From positions 62,001-126,000 of the forward strand of contig JACMLJ010000052.1 of assembly GCA_014379625.1 (NCBI GenBank): 64,000 nt of DNA. The letters run 5' to 3'. Origin of the DNA: Ferruginibacter sp. (GTDB lineage Bacteria > Bacteroidota > Bacteroidia > Chitinophagales > Chitinophagaceae). The notes beneath the pieces are model-generated. The model ran no database searches. It was not told the origin of the DNA and was given only the letters and a program-made list of their open reading frames with translations. Position numbers and translations under genes: made by a program. Positions 12,528 through 20,760 of this stretch are shown piece by piece. Within the stretch, counting starts at the first letter, position 1. The number at the start of each line of letters is the position of its first letter.

Positions 12528-13226
12528 TCATTCATCGATCGCTTTTAATACTTCGCCGCTCATGGGTTCTACCGAAGACGCAAAAAAATGAACCAATTTA
12601 CCTTCTTCATCAACCAGGTATTTACAAAAATTCCAGGTAGGGTCCTGGTCATTCCAACCGTTTTTATTCTTGTTGGTTAGCCATTCAAATATTTCGTTTT
12701 GACCTGCTCCTTTACTTACCTTGCTTTTTCTCAGCAAGGGGAAACTAACGCCAAAGTTTAATTTGCAAAAGGCAGCGATGTTTTCATCCGTTCCTTTTTC
12801 CTGTTGTTTAAAATCATTGGCCGGGAAACCCAGCACCACTAGGTTCTCTTTACGCTCCCTGTACAGTTTTTCCAGTCCCTCGTATTGGCCCGTATAGCCA
12901 CAATCAGAAGCGGTATTCACAAGCAATATTTTTTTTCCTCTATAATCATTTAAGTTAAACGGTTGCCCGTCATTGCCGATGGCTGGTAAATTGTAGATTG
13001 GTACAATAGGCGCCACTGCTGTATTTGAAAGGGAAGTACGGTTGGTACCGGTAGCTTTTGTGAACCAAATCATCACAGGATATGCAGCTTTCAATATTTT
13101 TTGCCGTGCAGTCATATTTTTTGAGTTTCTGTTTGTGATGATCACGTATAAGGAAAAGCTGATCGTTAATAATAATAAAATGATAACGGCTTTTTTTAGC
13201 CCTGAATATTTATTTTTTGAAGACAT
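12528..13226 (-). CDS. Membrane-anchored glutathione peroxidase family protein (Cys type)
   Basis: Thiol peroxidase of the GPx fold, 232 residues. An N-terminal anchor helix (about 12-30) and a roughly 40-residue linker precede the catalytic domain, so the enzyme should face the periplasm. Catalytic Cys109 lies in VNTASDCGYT, in place of selenocysteine. FPANDFKQQE supplies the tetrad Gln, WNFCKYLVD the Trp and Asn, and FCKLNFGVSFPL contains the usual resolving Cys. Such Cys-type enzymes normally use thioredoxin rather than glutathione. The canonical FPCNQFG motif is changed to FPANDFK. The membrane anchor is unusual but is seen in some Bacteroidota. Confidence 0.9.
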   Translation of the reverse strand: MSSKNKYSGLKKAVIILLLLTISFSLYVIITNRNSKNMTARQKILKAAYPVMIWFTKATGTNRTSLSNTAVAPIVPIYNLPAIGNDGQPFNLNDYRGKKILLVNTASDCGYTGQYEGLEKLYRERKENLVVLGFPANDFKQQEKGTDENIAAFCKLNFGVSFPLLRKSKVSKGAGQNEIFEWLTNKNKNGWNDQDPTWNFCKYLVDEEGKLVHFFASSVEPMSGEVLKAIDE

Positions 13227-13372
13227 TTTGTTCTTTTATCTTATTAGCAAAGTAATGGTTAATGGATAATGCCCGCCAGTCTGAACAGGATAATAAAGGG
13301 CAACGGCCAGTAAGCATTCATTACTACTCTTAGCACCTTGCCCATACACCAATGCCCATCACCCCTTCCCAT

Positions 13373-14746
13373 TCACTTGATAAACGATTTAAACAATTTT
13401 AATTTCCCCTTGAAGGGCGGATATTTGGCAGCAGGATCAAACCAGGTAGGAGTTTTCATGATAGCCTTTTTATGGCTGAATGTTTCGTAGGAGTATTTGC
13501 CGTGGTAATTACCACTGCCACTAAACCCCCGTCCTCCAAATGGCAACCGGTGATTGGTTAAATGAAAAGCCGCATTATTTACACAGCCTCCTCCAAATGA
13601 AATAGCGTTTAACCATGCTTCCTCATTTTTACTGCCTGATGTAAACACATAAAATGCAAGGGGGTTTTTATGTTGCGCAATAACGGCTTTTGCCTCATCT
13701 ATGGTACTAAAGCTAAGTATGGGCAGTATCGGACCAAAGATCTCCTCCTGCATAATGGGGGACCTTAGTGATACATTATCGATTATAGTTGGTTCAATGT
13801 ATAAATTTTCCCGGTCGGTTTTCCCGCCGGCAAGAATCCTTCCCTGTTGCAGGTATGCAGATAAGCGATCAAATTGTTTTTCATTAATTATTCTTCCATA
13901 TTCATAACTTTTAGACGCATCATCGCCGAAAAATTTATGCAATGCTATTTTAAATGCTTCGATGAATGCTTCTTTTTTAGAATGATGCACCAGCAAATAG
14001 TCGGGAGCCACGCACATTTGCCCTGCATTGGAGAATTTCGTTAGCGCAATGCGTTTAGCGGCTACCGTTATATTAGCATCGGCTTCTACAACACAGGGGC
14101 TTTTACCGCCTAATTCTAATGTTACGGGAACCAGGTTGCTTGCCGCCATTTGATAAATGATTTTACCGACTGTGGTGCCTCCGGTATAAAAAACATGGTC
14201 AAACACAAAATTGTTCATCATTACCGGAATTATTACCGCCCCATCACCTTCTGTCAATTGTATGTATTGCTTATCAAAACTCGCCTCAATTATTTGTTTC
14301 ATTACAGCGGTGGTGGCGGGCGCAAATTCAGTTGGCTTAAGCACCACACAATTACCCGCTGCGATAGCACCCACCAGGGGCGTAAATAATAATTGAAAGG
14401 GATAATTCCAGGGGCTGATGATGAGTACTACTCCCAGGGGTTCTGTCATCACATAACTCTTTGAAGGCAGGTTGAGCAGGTTGGTGCCTACCCTTTCCCT
14501 GGTCATCCAATCCTTAAGGTTGCGTAACGCGTTACTGATTTCTGCCAATACAAAACCTGTTTCAGTTATCCAGGTTTCTTCCGGGCTCTTTTTCAGGTCT
14601 GCAAACAATGCTTCCTGCAAGGGGAGTGCATATTCAATAACGGCACGTTTTAATTTGGTGAGTTGTTCCTTTCTGAACATATAAGATGTGGTAGCACCGG
14701 TTTCAAAAAAGGTACGCATCGTTAATAAGTGATTCATATCTGCCAT
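13373..14746 (-). CDS. NAD(P)-dependent aldehyde dehydrogenase, ALDH3-like
   Basis: Oxidises aldehydes to carboxylic acids. The 457-residue length, without an extended N-terminus, fits the ALDH3/fatty-aldehyde group. Catalytic residues are visible: Asn114 in SPWNYPFQ, Glu211 in LELGGKSP, and nucleophile Cys245 in NAGQMCVAPD; EEIFGPILP and the C-terminal LPFGGRGFSGSGNYHGKYSYETFSH region are also typical. It is divergent from tadA with only 38 bases between the start codons. An alkane hydroxylase is present far downstream, but distance makes a functional link speculative. Confidence 0.92.
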   Translation of the reverse strand: MADMNHLLTMRTFFETGATTSYMFRKEQLTKLKRAVIEYALPLQEALFADLKKSPEETWITETGFVLAEISNALRNLKDWMTRERVGTNLLNLPSKSYVMTEPLGVVLIISPWNYPFQLLFTPLVGAIAAGNCVVLKPTEFAPATTAVMKQIIEASFDKQYIQLTEGDGAVIIPVMMNNFVFDHVFYTGGTTVGKIIYQMAASNLVPVTLELGGKSPCVVEADANITVAAKRIALTKFSNAGQMCVAPDYLLVHHSKKEAFIEAFKIALHKFFGDDASKSYEYGRIINEKQFDRLSAYLQQGRILAGGKTDRENLYIEPTIIDNVSLRSPIMQEEIFGPILPILSFSTIDEAKAVIAQHKNPLAFYVFTSGSKNEEAWLNAISFGGGCVNNAAFHLTNHRLPFGGRGFSGSGNYHGKYSYETFSHKKAIMKTPTWFDPAAKYPPFKGKLKLFKSFIK

Positions 14747-14751
14747 AGAAC

Positions 14752-14759
14752 TAAATTTG
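14752..14759 (+). promoter_or_regulatory. -7 element of the tadA promoter
   Basis: TAAATTTG is a perfect match to TAnnTTTG, 25 bases before the tadA ATG, in the short divergent region. The -33 position is not TTTG. Confidence 0.45.
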
Positions 14760-14784
14760 CAGCAAGTTAGTAAAACGAACTTGT

Positions 14785-15222
14785 ATGACCGATGAGCATT
14801 ATATGAGACAGGCTTTGCAGGAAGCGCATAGGGCTTTCAGCGAAGGGGAAGTGCCGGTTGGTGCCATACTGGTAATGAATGAAAGGATCATTGCCAGGGG
14901 TTATAACCAGGTAGAAAAATTAACGGACAGCACAGCGCATGCAGAAATGATAGCGCTGACTTCAGGATTTAATTTTTTGGGTAGCAAATATTTGCCTGCT
15001 GCGGTGTTGTTTGTAACTATCCAGCCCTGCCTCATGTGCAGTGGCGCTCTGTACTGGTGTAAAATTGGCAGGGTAGTGTATGGTGCGGAGGATGAGAAGA
15101 ACGGGTACAAAAAAGTCGCAGGCGACCATTCCCCCTTTCATCCGAAAACAACATTAACAGCCGGCGTTTTAAAAGATGAATGTGCGCAGTTGATGAAAGA
15201 TTTTTTTAAAGCAAGAAGGTAG
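14785..15222 (+). CDS. tadA: tRNA-specific adenosine deaminase
   Basis: Deaminates A34 to inosine in tRNA-Arg(ACG). The 145-residue cytidine-deaminase fold has the zinc motif HAE (His52, catalytic Glu54) and PCLMC (Cys82, Cys85), with the TadA-type EVPVGAILV strand. The related guanine deaminases share this fold, but spacing and length favour TadA. Its -7 element sits inside the divergent gap with the aldehyde dehydrogenase gene. Confidence 0.9.
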   Translation: MTDEHYMRQALQEAHRAFSEGEVPVGAILVMNERIIARGYNQVEKLTDSTAHAEMIALTSGFNFLGSKYLPAAVLFVTIQPCLMCSGALYWCKIGRVVYGAEDEKNGYKKVAGDHSPFHPKTTLTAGVLKDECAQLMKDFFKARR

Positions 15223-15330
15223 TTTAATATTAATGTACTGATTTGCTAATATGGGGGAGGGCCAAAAGTGTTTGCTATTGACATTATTTCGAAGTTTTTA
15301 CTTTATTTACTTAATACTTTTTATCCCCTT

Positions 15331-15717
15331 CTAAAATACCACCAGTTTTTTTCTCGCTTCTTTTCCAGGCTCACTTACCAGGATAAAATAAATTCCGGCT
15401 TTCAGCATTAAAAACATAATGATGTCTTCAGTTCCATTTGTTAACAGGCGGTTATCTTCCCTTACTAATTTACCTTTGACATCCAGCACTTTTACAGCAG
15501 CCATTCCCGGGTGAAAATTTTTTACCTGTATCGTAATTTTATTCTTTGCCGGATTGGGATAAATGGTCAGTTCAGGTTTTAAGTTATTTGGGGTATTTTC
15601 CTTTGCCTTATGGGTTAGGACTGTTGTGATTTTACTGCTGTCTTTATAAGTTGCGGATTGGGTAAAACAATGACCGGAAATGAGGCAGCAGGACAGGAAT
15701 GAAATAATTTTTCGCAT
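15331..15717 (-). CDS. Small secreted protein consisting mostly of a T9SS type A sorting domain
   Basis: 128 residues from the preferred ATG, which gives the signal peptide MRKIISFLSCCLISGHCFTQS; an ATG at 15756 would bury it behind 13 polar residues. After a spacer of about 30 residues the rest is a type A C-terminal sorting domain: LTIYPNPAKNKITIQV, AAVKVLDVKGKLV, then LKAGIYFILVSE and the basic end RKKLVVF. Such domains direct export through the type IX system and are then removed. What is unusual is that almost no cargo precedes the tag, so the mature product would be a peptide of some 30 residues, or the domain itself is the product. Confidence 0.85.
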   Translation of the reverse strand: MRKIISFLSCCLISGHCFTQSATYKDSSKITTVLTHKAKENTPNNLKPELTIYPNPAKNKITIQVKNFHPGMAAVKVLDVKGKLVREDNRLLTNGTEDIIMFLMLKAGIYFILVSEPGKEARKKLVVF

Positions 15718-15802
15718 AAGTATTTTTGAAGGGGATATGCAATTATCAATTATCATGTCAAAATTTCATAACAGTTTCTTAAATAAATGAAACGGCATTG
15801 TA

Positions 15803-15834
15803 TTTGTCCACTACATTTAACCCCACTAAATTTG
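15803..15834 (+). promoter_or_regulatory. Consensus Bacteroidota promoter of the superoxide dismutase gene
   Basis: TTTG at 15803-15806, a 20-base spacer, then TAAATTTG at 15827-15834. Both boxes match the Bacteroidota sigma-ABfr consensus TTTG-N19-21-TAnnTTTG without mismatch. Transcription should start near 15841, about 40 bases before the ATG. It is the best promoter in the window. Confidence 0.85.
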
Positions 15835-15881
15835 TATTCATAATCTTTCAATCCATTTTCAACCAATAAATAAAAACAAAT

Positions 15882-16490
15882 ATGGCATTTACATTACCAG
15901 CTCTGCCTTATGCACACGATGCATTGGAGCCACATATCGACACTTTAACCATGCAGGTACACCATGGTAAGCATCACCAGGCATATGTAGATAATCTTAA
16001 CAAAGCTATTGCCGGCACACCCAACGAAGACAAAACAATTGAGGAACTCGTAGCAGAAGCGGGAACCATCAGTCCTGCAGTCCGTAACAATGGTGGTGGC
16101 CATTGGAACCATAGCTTTTTTTGGGAGAGCCTTGCGCCAGATGCGGGGGGTACTCCTGCAGGCGATTTGGCCGATGCCATTAACTCGGCATTTGGTTCTT
16201 TTGATTCTTTTAAAGAAAAATTTGCGGCAGCAGGGGTAGCCCGTTTTGGTAGTGGCTGGGCATGGCTGATTTCAAAAGATGGGAAGCTGGAAATTACTTC
16301 CACTCCAAACCAGGATAATCCTTTAATGGATGTTGCAGAAGTAAAGGGTACACCAATTTTGGGTTGTGATGTCTGGGAACATGCCTATTACCTGAAGTAC
16401 CAGAACAAACGTGCGGATTACCTGGCTGCGTTCTGGAACCTGGTAAACTGGACTAAGGCATCTGAACGTTTTGATGCAATTATAAAATAA
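15882..16490 (+). CDS. sodA: Superoxide dismutase, Mn-type by key residues
   Basis: Converts superoxide to hydrogen peroxide and oxygen in the cytoplasm. 202 residues, no signal peptide. The metal ligands are His27 (MQVHHGKHH), His77 (HWNHSFFW), Asp163 and His167 (DVWEHAYY). The residues that usually separate the types are Mn-like: GGGHWNH rather than the iron-type AAQ, and the second-sphere Gln in [10 protein letters not shown] cambialistic enzyme cannot be excluded. It has a perfect promoter upstream and a hairpin terminator 24 bases after the stop, so it is a single-gene transcript. Confidence 0.93.
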   Translation: MAFTLPALPYAHDALEPHIDTLTMQVHHGKHHQAYVDNLNKAIAGTPNEDKTIEELVAEAGTISPAVRNNGGGHWNHSFFWESLAPDAGGTPAGDLADAINSAFGSFDSFKEKFAAAGVARFGSGWAWLISKDGKLEITSTPNQDNPLMDVAEVKGTPILGCDVWEHAYYLKYQNKRADYLAAFWNLVNWTKASERFDAIIK

Positions 16491-16513
16491 TTCAGGACAA
16501 CCAATTTTTAATT

Positions 16514-16543
16514 AAGCTGCAATATAATGTTGTAGCTTTTTTT
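16514..16543 (+). terminator. Intrinsic terminator of the superoxide dismutase gene
   Basis: aagctgcaa (16514-16522) pairs with ttgtagctt (16530-16538), nine pairs including one G-U, loop of seven, then a run of T to 16543. Confidence 0.75.
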
Positions 16544-16689
16544 ATGGGTAAAAGAAAATAATTAAGTGTAAATTATTCTACAATAATTTAATTTTTTGAA
16601 TGGGATAATTTCATTTACATCTAAACTTTAGTGGCAACATCTTTGTTGCATTTGCGGTAACAAACCATTATTCATTTAAATTTTATTTT

Positions 16690-17517
16690 ATGCCATTTAT
16701 TAAATCAGCTCAAATGAACGCCGATCCTGTCAGTATTTATTATGAAGATTCGGGCAAAGGCAAACCTGTAGTTTTTATACATGGCTGGCCATTAAGCGGC
16801 GCGATGTGGGAGTACCAGGTAACGCAGTTGCCACAACAGGGCCTGCGTTGCATCACTTACGATAGAAGGGGTTTTGGAAAATCAGACAGGCCTTTTGAAG
16901 CGTATGATTACAATACCCTTGCCGGTGATTTGAAATCATTGCTGGATGAATTGGATTTAAATGATGTAGCCCTGGTAGGCTTCTCAATGGGTGGGGGCGA
17001 AATCGCCAAATATTTCTCTCTATATGGCGGCGCCCGGGTTTCAAAAGTTGTTTTAGTAAGTGCGGTGGTTCCTTATATGCTTCAAACCGAAGATAACCCG
17101 GATGGCGTTCCGCAGGAAGCGTTTGATAAAATGACAAAGGGCATGATAGATGACAGGCCAGCATTTATGGAGAGCTTTGGCAAAGATTTTTTTGGTGTTT
17201 CAATGCTTAATCATCCCGTTAGTGACGCTTTTTTGGCAAACAATTTAACTAAAGTAATGGACGCTTCTCCAATAGCAACCCTGCAATGTGCAAAGTCATT
17301 TTCTTCTACAGATTTCAGGCAGGATGTTATAAAAATAAATGTGCCTACCCTTATCATCCATGGAGATGATGATAAAACTGTACCTATAAAACCAACCGGC
17401 GAAGAAAGTGCCAGGTTAATAAGCGGAGCTAAGTTTATCGTGTATGAAGGAGCACCCCATGGTTTATGGTACACAGATAAAGAGAAATTAAACCAGGACT
17501 TGATTGATTTTATATAA
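16690..17517 (+). CDS. Alpha/beta hydrolase, non-heme chloroperoxidase-like
   Basis: 275-residue alpha/beta hydrolase with an oxyanion motif FIHGWPLSG, nucleophile Ser99 in GFSMGGGE, the acid in IHGDDDKTVP (226-228) and catalytic His257 in GAPHGLWYT. The arrangement and the YDRRGFGKSDRP strand place it with esterases called non-heme (cofactor-free) haloperoxidases; halogenation is generally a side activity of perhydrolysis, so an esterase role is more likely. No signal peptide. It has its own transcript, following the sod terminator. Confidence 0.88.
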   Translation: MPFIKSAQMNADPVSIYYEDSGKGKPVVFIHGWPLSGAMWEYQVTQLPQQGLRCITYDRRGFGKSDRPFEAYDYNTLAGDLKSLLDELDLNDVALVGFSMGGGEIAKYFSLYGGARVSKVVLVSAVVPYMLQTEDNPDGVPQEAFDKMTKGMIDDRPAFMESFGKDFFGVSMLNHPVSDAFLANNLTKVMDASPIATLQCAKSFSSTDFRQDVIKINVPTLIIHGDDDKTVPIKPTGEESARLISGAKFIVYEGAPHGLWYTDKEKLNQDLIDFI

Positions 17518-17588
17518 ATCTGCAACATGCCGAAAGGTTGGTCTTATTCATTGATCCAATTGAAAAACCCGGTAGATATAAAGGATCT

Positions 17589-17894
17589 TTAGTGAACAGC
17601 AGGTGGATTAGTGTCATCGAATAACTCCCCTTCAGGGGCCGGGGGCACCGGATCATGCCCATGCCCGCCCCAGGGATTGCAACGGGCGATTCGTTTAATG
17701 GTAAGCCACAGACCTTTTAGCGGACCATGTTTTTGCAGGGCTTCAATTCCATATTGCGAGCAGGTAGGCGTGTACCTGCATTGGTTTCCCAGCCAGGGAG
17801 AAATGATTAACTGGTATAATTTTATAAGGGCTATCAGTGGAAGGCTAAGGAGACTTCCAATTTGCTTTAACAATATTTGATTACCTGTTTTCAC
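17589..17894 (-). CDS. yidD: Membrane protein insertion efficiency factor YidD
   Basis: 101 residues with an amphipathic N-terminal helix and the family signature [18 protein letters not shown], then [25 protein letters not shown]. YidD helps insertion of proteins through YidC/Sec at the inner membrane. It overlaps the end of rnpA by 14 bases and is transcribed with it, the classic rpmH-rnpA-yidD order; yidC does not follow here. Confidence 0.94.
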   Translation of the reverse strand: MKTGNQILLKQIGSLLSLPLIALIKLYQLIISPWLGNQCRYTPTCSQYGIEALQKHGPLKGLWLTIKRIARCNPWGGHGHDPVPPAPEGELFDDTNPPAVH

Positions 17895-18312
17895 TGGTTA
17901 ATTTGATAAGTCGCTTTAAAACTACAGACGTCTTTTCATATACCGATTTATATTCCGGCAATTCTTTGCCAACATAGATGATGAATAAAGTCAGTATATA
18001 TTTATTTGATTCCACCAATAACTGAAGCTCATTTTTTTGGAGGCGCCAGGATTCTCTCATCAGGCGCTTCACCCGGTTTCTGTCAACTGCCTTTTTAAAA
18101 TGGCGGCTACTGGCAGTAAAGCCTGCCTGGAGCCGGAAGATGGCAGTGGATTGCAGGTTGCCTTCTAAAGAAATTTGATCTTTCTTTAGTATGTACAATA
18201 CTCTTAAAGGGAAGATAGACAAAGATGCGCCTTCTTTAAACAGGAGTTCAATCTCCTTCCGGCTTTTTAGCCGGTCTTTTTTACCAAGTGTGTATCGTCT
18301 TTTTTGTTCCAA
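17881..18312 (-). CDS. rnpA: Ribonuclease P protein component
   Basis: Protein subunit of RNase P, which matures tRNA 5' ends with the rnpB RNA. 143 residues, basic, with the RNR motif in [14 protein letters not shown] (77-90) and the N-terminal [15 protein letters not shown]. It lies between rpmH and yidD and overlaps yidD. A terminator-like hairpin separates it from rpmH. Confidence 0.93.
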   Translation of the reverse strand: MEQKRRYTLGKKDRLKSRKEIELLFKEGASLSIFPLRVLYILKKDQISLEGNLQSTAIFRLQAGFTASSRHFKKAVDRNRVKRLMRESWRLQKNELQLLVESNKYILTLFIIYVGKELPEYKSVYEKTSVVLKRLIKLTSENR

Positions 18313-18324
18313 TGATACAAAATT

Positions 18325-18348
18325 AAAAAAGCCCTCCGGAAGGAGAGC
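18325..18348 (-). terminator. Terminator or attenuator between rpmH and rnpA
   Basis: On the minus strand ctcc..ggag with outer GC pairs forms a hairpin with loop TTCC (18331-18348), followed by six T. It ends 13 bases before the rnpA ATG, so it may reduce rnpA-yidD relative to rpmH. Confidence 0.55.
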
Positions 18349-18387
18349 TGTAATTATTTCGTTGCCCTTATGGGTTAAAATTGCATG

Positions 18388-18555
18388 CTATTTTTTACCA
18401 AAGCGTTCATCAGAAACCGTCAGTTTTACACGGCCTTTTTTACGACGGCTGGCTAATACCTTACGGCCATTAGCAGTTTGCATCCGCTGACGAAATCCAT
18501 GTACATGTTTTCTCCTGCGCACATGTGGTTGGTATGTTCTTTTTTTACCTGGCAT
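18388..18555 (-). CDS. rpmH: 50S ribosomal protein L34
   Basis: A 55-residue, strongly basic protein reading [16 protein letters not shown], then [20 protein letters not shown] and a [10 protein letters not shown] extension. The L34 core KRTxQPxxRRRxxxHGFRxRMxTxxGRxVLxxRRxKGR is complete. The tail is a little longer than in Proteobacteria, as usual for Bacteroidota. It is the first gene of rpmH-rnpA-yidD. Confidence 0.95.
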   Translation of the reverse strand: MPGKKRTYQPHVRRRKHVHGFRQRMQTANGRKVLASRRKKGRVKLTVSDERFGKK

Positions 18556-18700
18556 TGTATTAAGTTTTCCTTTTACAAAAATTATTTACTAAACATTTTT
18601 ATCATCATTCATCAGGGCACCATCCCTGCTGCTTGTGAAAGGACGGCGAAGGTAATAAAAAATTACGAATTAAGGTATGCGAATTTCAAATTTGTTGAAA

Positions 18701-19522
18701 TTAAAGTTCCAAATGAAATGATTTTACCGGTTTCCCAAAGAAGATAGCCCCCTGTTTGTTAAAGTCACTGGTAGAATCCGTTGTAAAAAAATTAACCTGT
18801 CCATTCCTCGTACAATTCTTCTCCAGTTCATTATGTCTTTGCAAATAATCAGCTAAGCTGCGGGCAACAATTTCTCCCTGTGATAAAATGGTAGTTCCTT
18901 CCGGAACGTACTGTTTTAGTTTATCCAGTAATAAAGGGTAATGCGTGCATGCCAGTAAAATAGTATCAATGCCCGGAGATTGCGCAAGCAGCTCATGAAT
19001 GTTTTTTGAAATAAAATAATCCGCTCCCGGTGAATGATGTTCATTATTTTCTATAAGGGGTACCCACATCGGGCATGCCTGCTGGTACACCCTGACACCA
19101 GGAAAAAATTTTTCAATTTCAATAGGGTAGGAGTTCGATAGCACCGTACCCTGGGTGCCCAAAATACCCACCTGTTTATTTTTTGAAAAGTTCCCAATAA
19201 TCTCTGTGGTAGGCCTTATTACACCCAGCACCCTTTTCTCCGGGTCAATCAAAGGCAGGTCGTTCTGCTGAATGGTACGCAGCGCTTTTGCTGATGCAGT
19301 ATTACAGGCCAGTACCACCAACGGGCACCCCTGTTTAAAGAACCACTTTACACATTGCAATGTATATTGATAAACCGTTTCAAAACTACGCGGCCCATAA
19401 GGTGCACGGGCATTATCCCCCAAATAAATATAATCGTAGCGGGGAAGCCTTGCAGTAATTTCTTTTAATACGGTTAGGCCCCCGTAGCCACTGTCAAAAA
19501 CCCCGATAGGTCCGTTACTCAT
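18701..19522 (-). CDS. murI: Glutamate racemase
   Basis: Makes D-glutamate for peptidoglycan. The 273-residue frame from the ATG at 19522 starts directly with GPIGVFDSGYGGLTVL, the usual MurI N-terminus; an open extension to 19675 overlaps the upstream skp gene and is rejected. The two catalytic cysteines are Cys73 in LACNTASA and Cys192 in LACTHYP; GDNARAPYG is also typical. It is the last gene of the bamA-skp-skp-murI block. A hairpin directly before its start may reduce read-through. Confidence 0.94.
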   Translation of the reverse strand: MSNGPIGVFDSGYGGLTVLKEITARLPRYDYIYLGDNARAPYGPRSFETVYQYTLQCVKWFFKQGCPLVVLACNTASAKALRTIQQNDLPLIDPEKRVLGVIRPTTEIIGNFSKNKQVGILGTQGTVLSNSYPIEIEKFFPGVRVYQQACPMWVPLIENNEHHSPGADYFISKNIHELLAQSPGIDTILLACTHYPLLLDKLKQYVPEGTTILSQGEIVARSLADYLQRHNELEKNCTRNGQVNFFTTDSTSDFNKQGAIFFGKPVKSFHLEL

Positions 19523-19529
19523 TCGCCAA

Positions 19530-19564
19530 AAATACGAAAGCCATCCCGTTTTTTGAGATGGCTT
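19530..19564 (-). terminator. Hairpin between skp and murI
   Basis: aagccatc (19538-19545) and gatggctt (19557-19564) form an 8-bp stem with an 11-base loop; on the minus strand it is followed by TCGTATTTTT. It is 20 bases after the skp stop and runs up to the murI start, so it is a candidate weak terminator or attenuator. Confidence 0.45.
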
Positions 19565-19583
19565 CGCAGTAAGTATTATGTGT

Positions 19584-20138
19584 TTATTGATTTGGTTTGG
19601 CAACACCTGGTTTCGGAACGCCGGGTGCAGGGTCTTTAATACCCATTTTCTTTTTAACCAGTGGCAAAATATCATCCGATGGGGGACTTACCAGTAAACT
19701 CCCGGCTTCAAAAATATAAGCATAGCCACTTTCTTTCGCCACTAACTTAATATTATCTATTGCTTTCTTTTGGATGGGTCCCAGTAATGTTTGTTGTTTT
19801 TCACCAATCATTTGTTGCATAGTTTGCTGCCAGCCCTGTACTTTCTGGTATAAAGCGATCATATCATTTCTTTTTAATTCTTTGGTTGCCTTACTCATTG
19901 TGGCAGAATCCCGTGCGAATAAGCTGTCCAGTTCACCTAATTCTTTGTAGTAGGACGCTCCCTGTTGTTGAAGCGCTGTCTGGTACTCCTGTAATTCTGT
20001 ATTAGCTTTTTCTGCCTCAGGCATTGAACCAATCAATTCTTCCGTGCTGATATAGCCGATTTTGGTTTGTGAAAATGTGGTTCCGGTGAATCCAAAAATT
20101 GAAATCCCAAACACAATTGCTACGATTAAATTTTTCAT
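19584..20138 (-). CDS. OmpH/Skp-family periplasmic chaperone, copy 2
   Basis: 184 residues with a signal peptide (MKNLIVAIVFGISIFGFTGTTFSQ), the OmpH opening KIGYISTEELIGSMPEA, a long charged coiled-coil region (about 50-135) and a final beta strand region with SGYAYIFEAG. It ends in a Pro/Gly/Lys tail. Skp trimers hold unfolded outer-membrane proteins for BamA. It is the second of two skp-like genes after bamA; the two share the fold but only limited identity, as is usual in this phylum. Confidence 0.9.
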   Translation of the reverse strand: MKNLIVAIVFGISIFGFTGTTFSQTKIGYISTEELIGSMPEAEKANTELQEYQTALQQQGASYYKELGELDSLFARDSATMSKATKELKRNDMIALYQKVQGWQQTMQQMIGEKQQTLLGPIQKKAIDNIKLVAKESGYAYIFEAGSLLVSPPSDDILPLVKKKMGIKDPAPGVPKPGVAKPNQ

Positions 20139-20216
20139 TGTTCTTTTTAAATGTTTACTTGTTGATAGTTTGTTTGTTTTTTAAAGTGTCTGCTTTGTTG
20201 CAAATACCGCACTGAT

Positions 20217-20729
20217 TTATTTAATACCTAAAAATTTCAATACTTCATCGCTTCTGTCTAGTTTTGGGTCGGCAAATATAACGGTAATTCCTTCACTTTT
20301 ATCCAAAATAAAATCGTACGATCTTTCTATCGCTAATTTCTGAATGGCTATATAAACCTTATCCTGTATGGGTTTTATCAATTCCTGTCTTTTTTTAAAC
20401 AGGTCACCTTCAAATCCAAAGCGTTTTTTTTGAAGGTCCCTTACTTCTTTTTCCCGGTTATATAATTCATCTTCTCTTTTCTTTTTCAACACATCGGTCA
20501 GCATAACCTGTTCAGCATCATAATCTTTATACATCCTGTCAAGGTCGGCCTGTTTTTTTTCAATTTCCTGCTGCCACTGGTTACTAAACTGGTCTAATCT
20601 CGTTTGTGATTCTTTGTACTCTGGTAATTTTTCCAGGATATACTTGGAATCAATTACTGCATACCGCTGGGCATTTGTCATTAAGCCAACCAGCAATAAG
20701 CAGCAAATAATAAATACAATTCTTTTCAT
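20217..20729 (-). CDS. OmpH/Skp-family periplasmic chaperone, copy 1
   Basis: 170 residues: signal peptide MKRIVFIICCLLLVGLMTNAQ, then RYAVIDSKYILEKLPEYKES typical of OmpH, a Lys/Glu-rich coiled coil (about 45-130) and RSYDFILDKSEGITVIFADP at the end. Expected role is carriage of outer-membrane proteins across the periplasm. It begins 31 bases after the bamA stop and is surely co-transcribed with it. Confidence 0.9.
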   Translation of the reverse strand: MKRIVFIICCLLLVGLMTNAQRYAVIDSKYILEKLPEYKESQTRLDQFSNQWQQEIEKKQADLDRMYKDYDAEQVMLTDVLKKKREDELYNREKEVRDLQKKRFGFEGDLFKKRQELIKPIQDKVYIAIQKLAIERSYDFILDKSEGITVIFADPKLDRSDEVLKFLGIK

Positions 20730-20760
20730 CTTGATATTTTTTATAAATAAACGGATAAAT

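Noticed and set aside
19523..19675. In-frame extension of murI giving 51 more residues
   Set aside because: It overlaps the 3' end of the skp gene, has no MurI-like sequence, and the usual N-terminus starts at the internal ATG.
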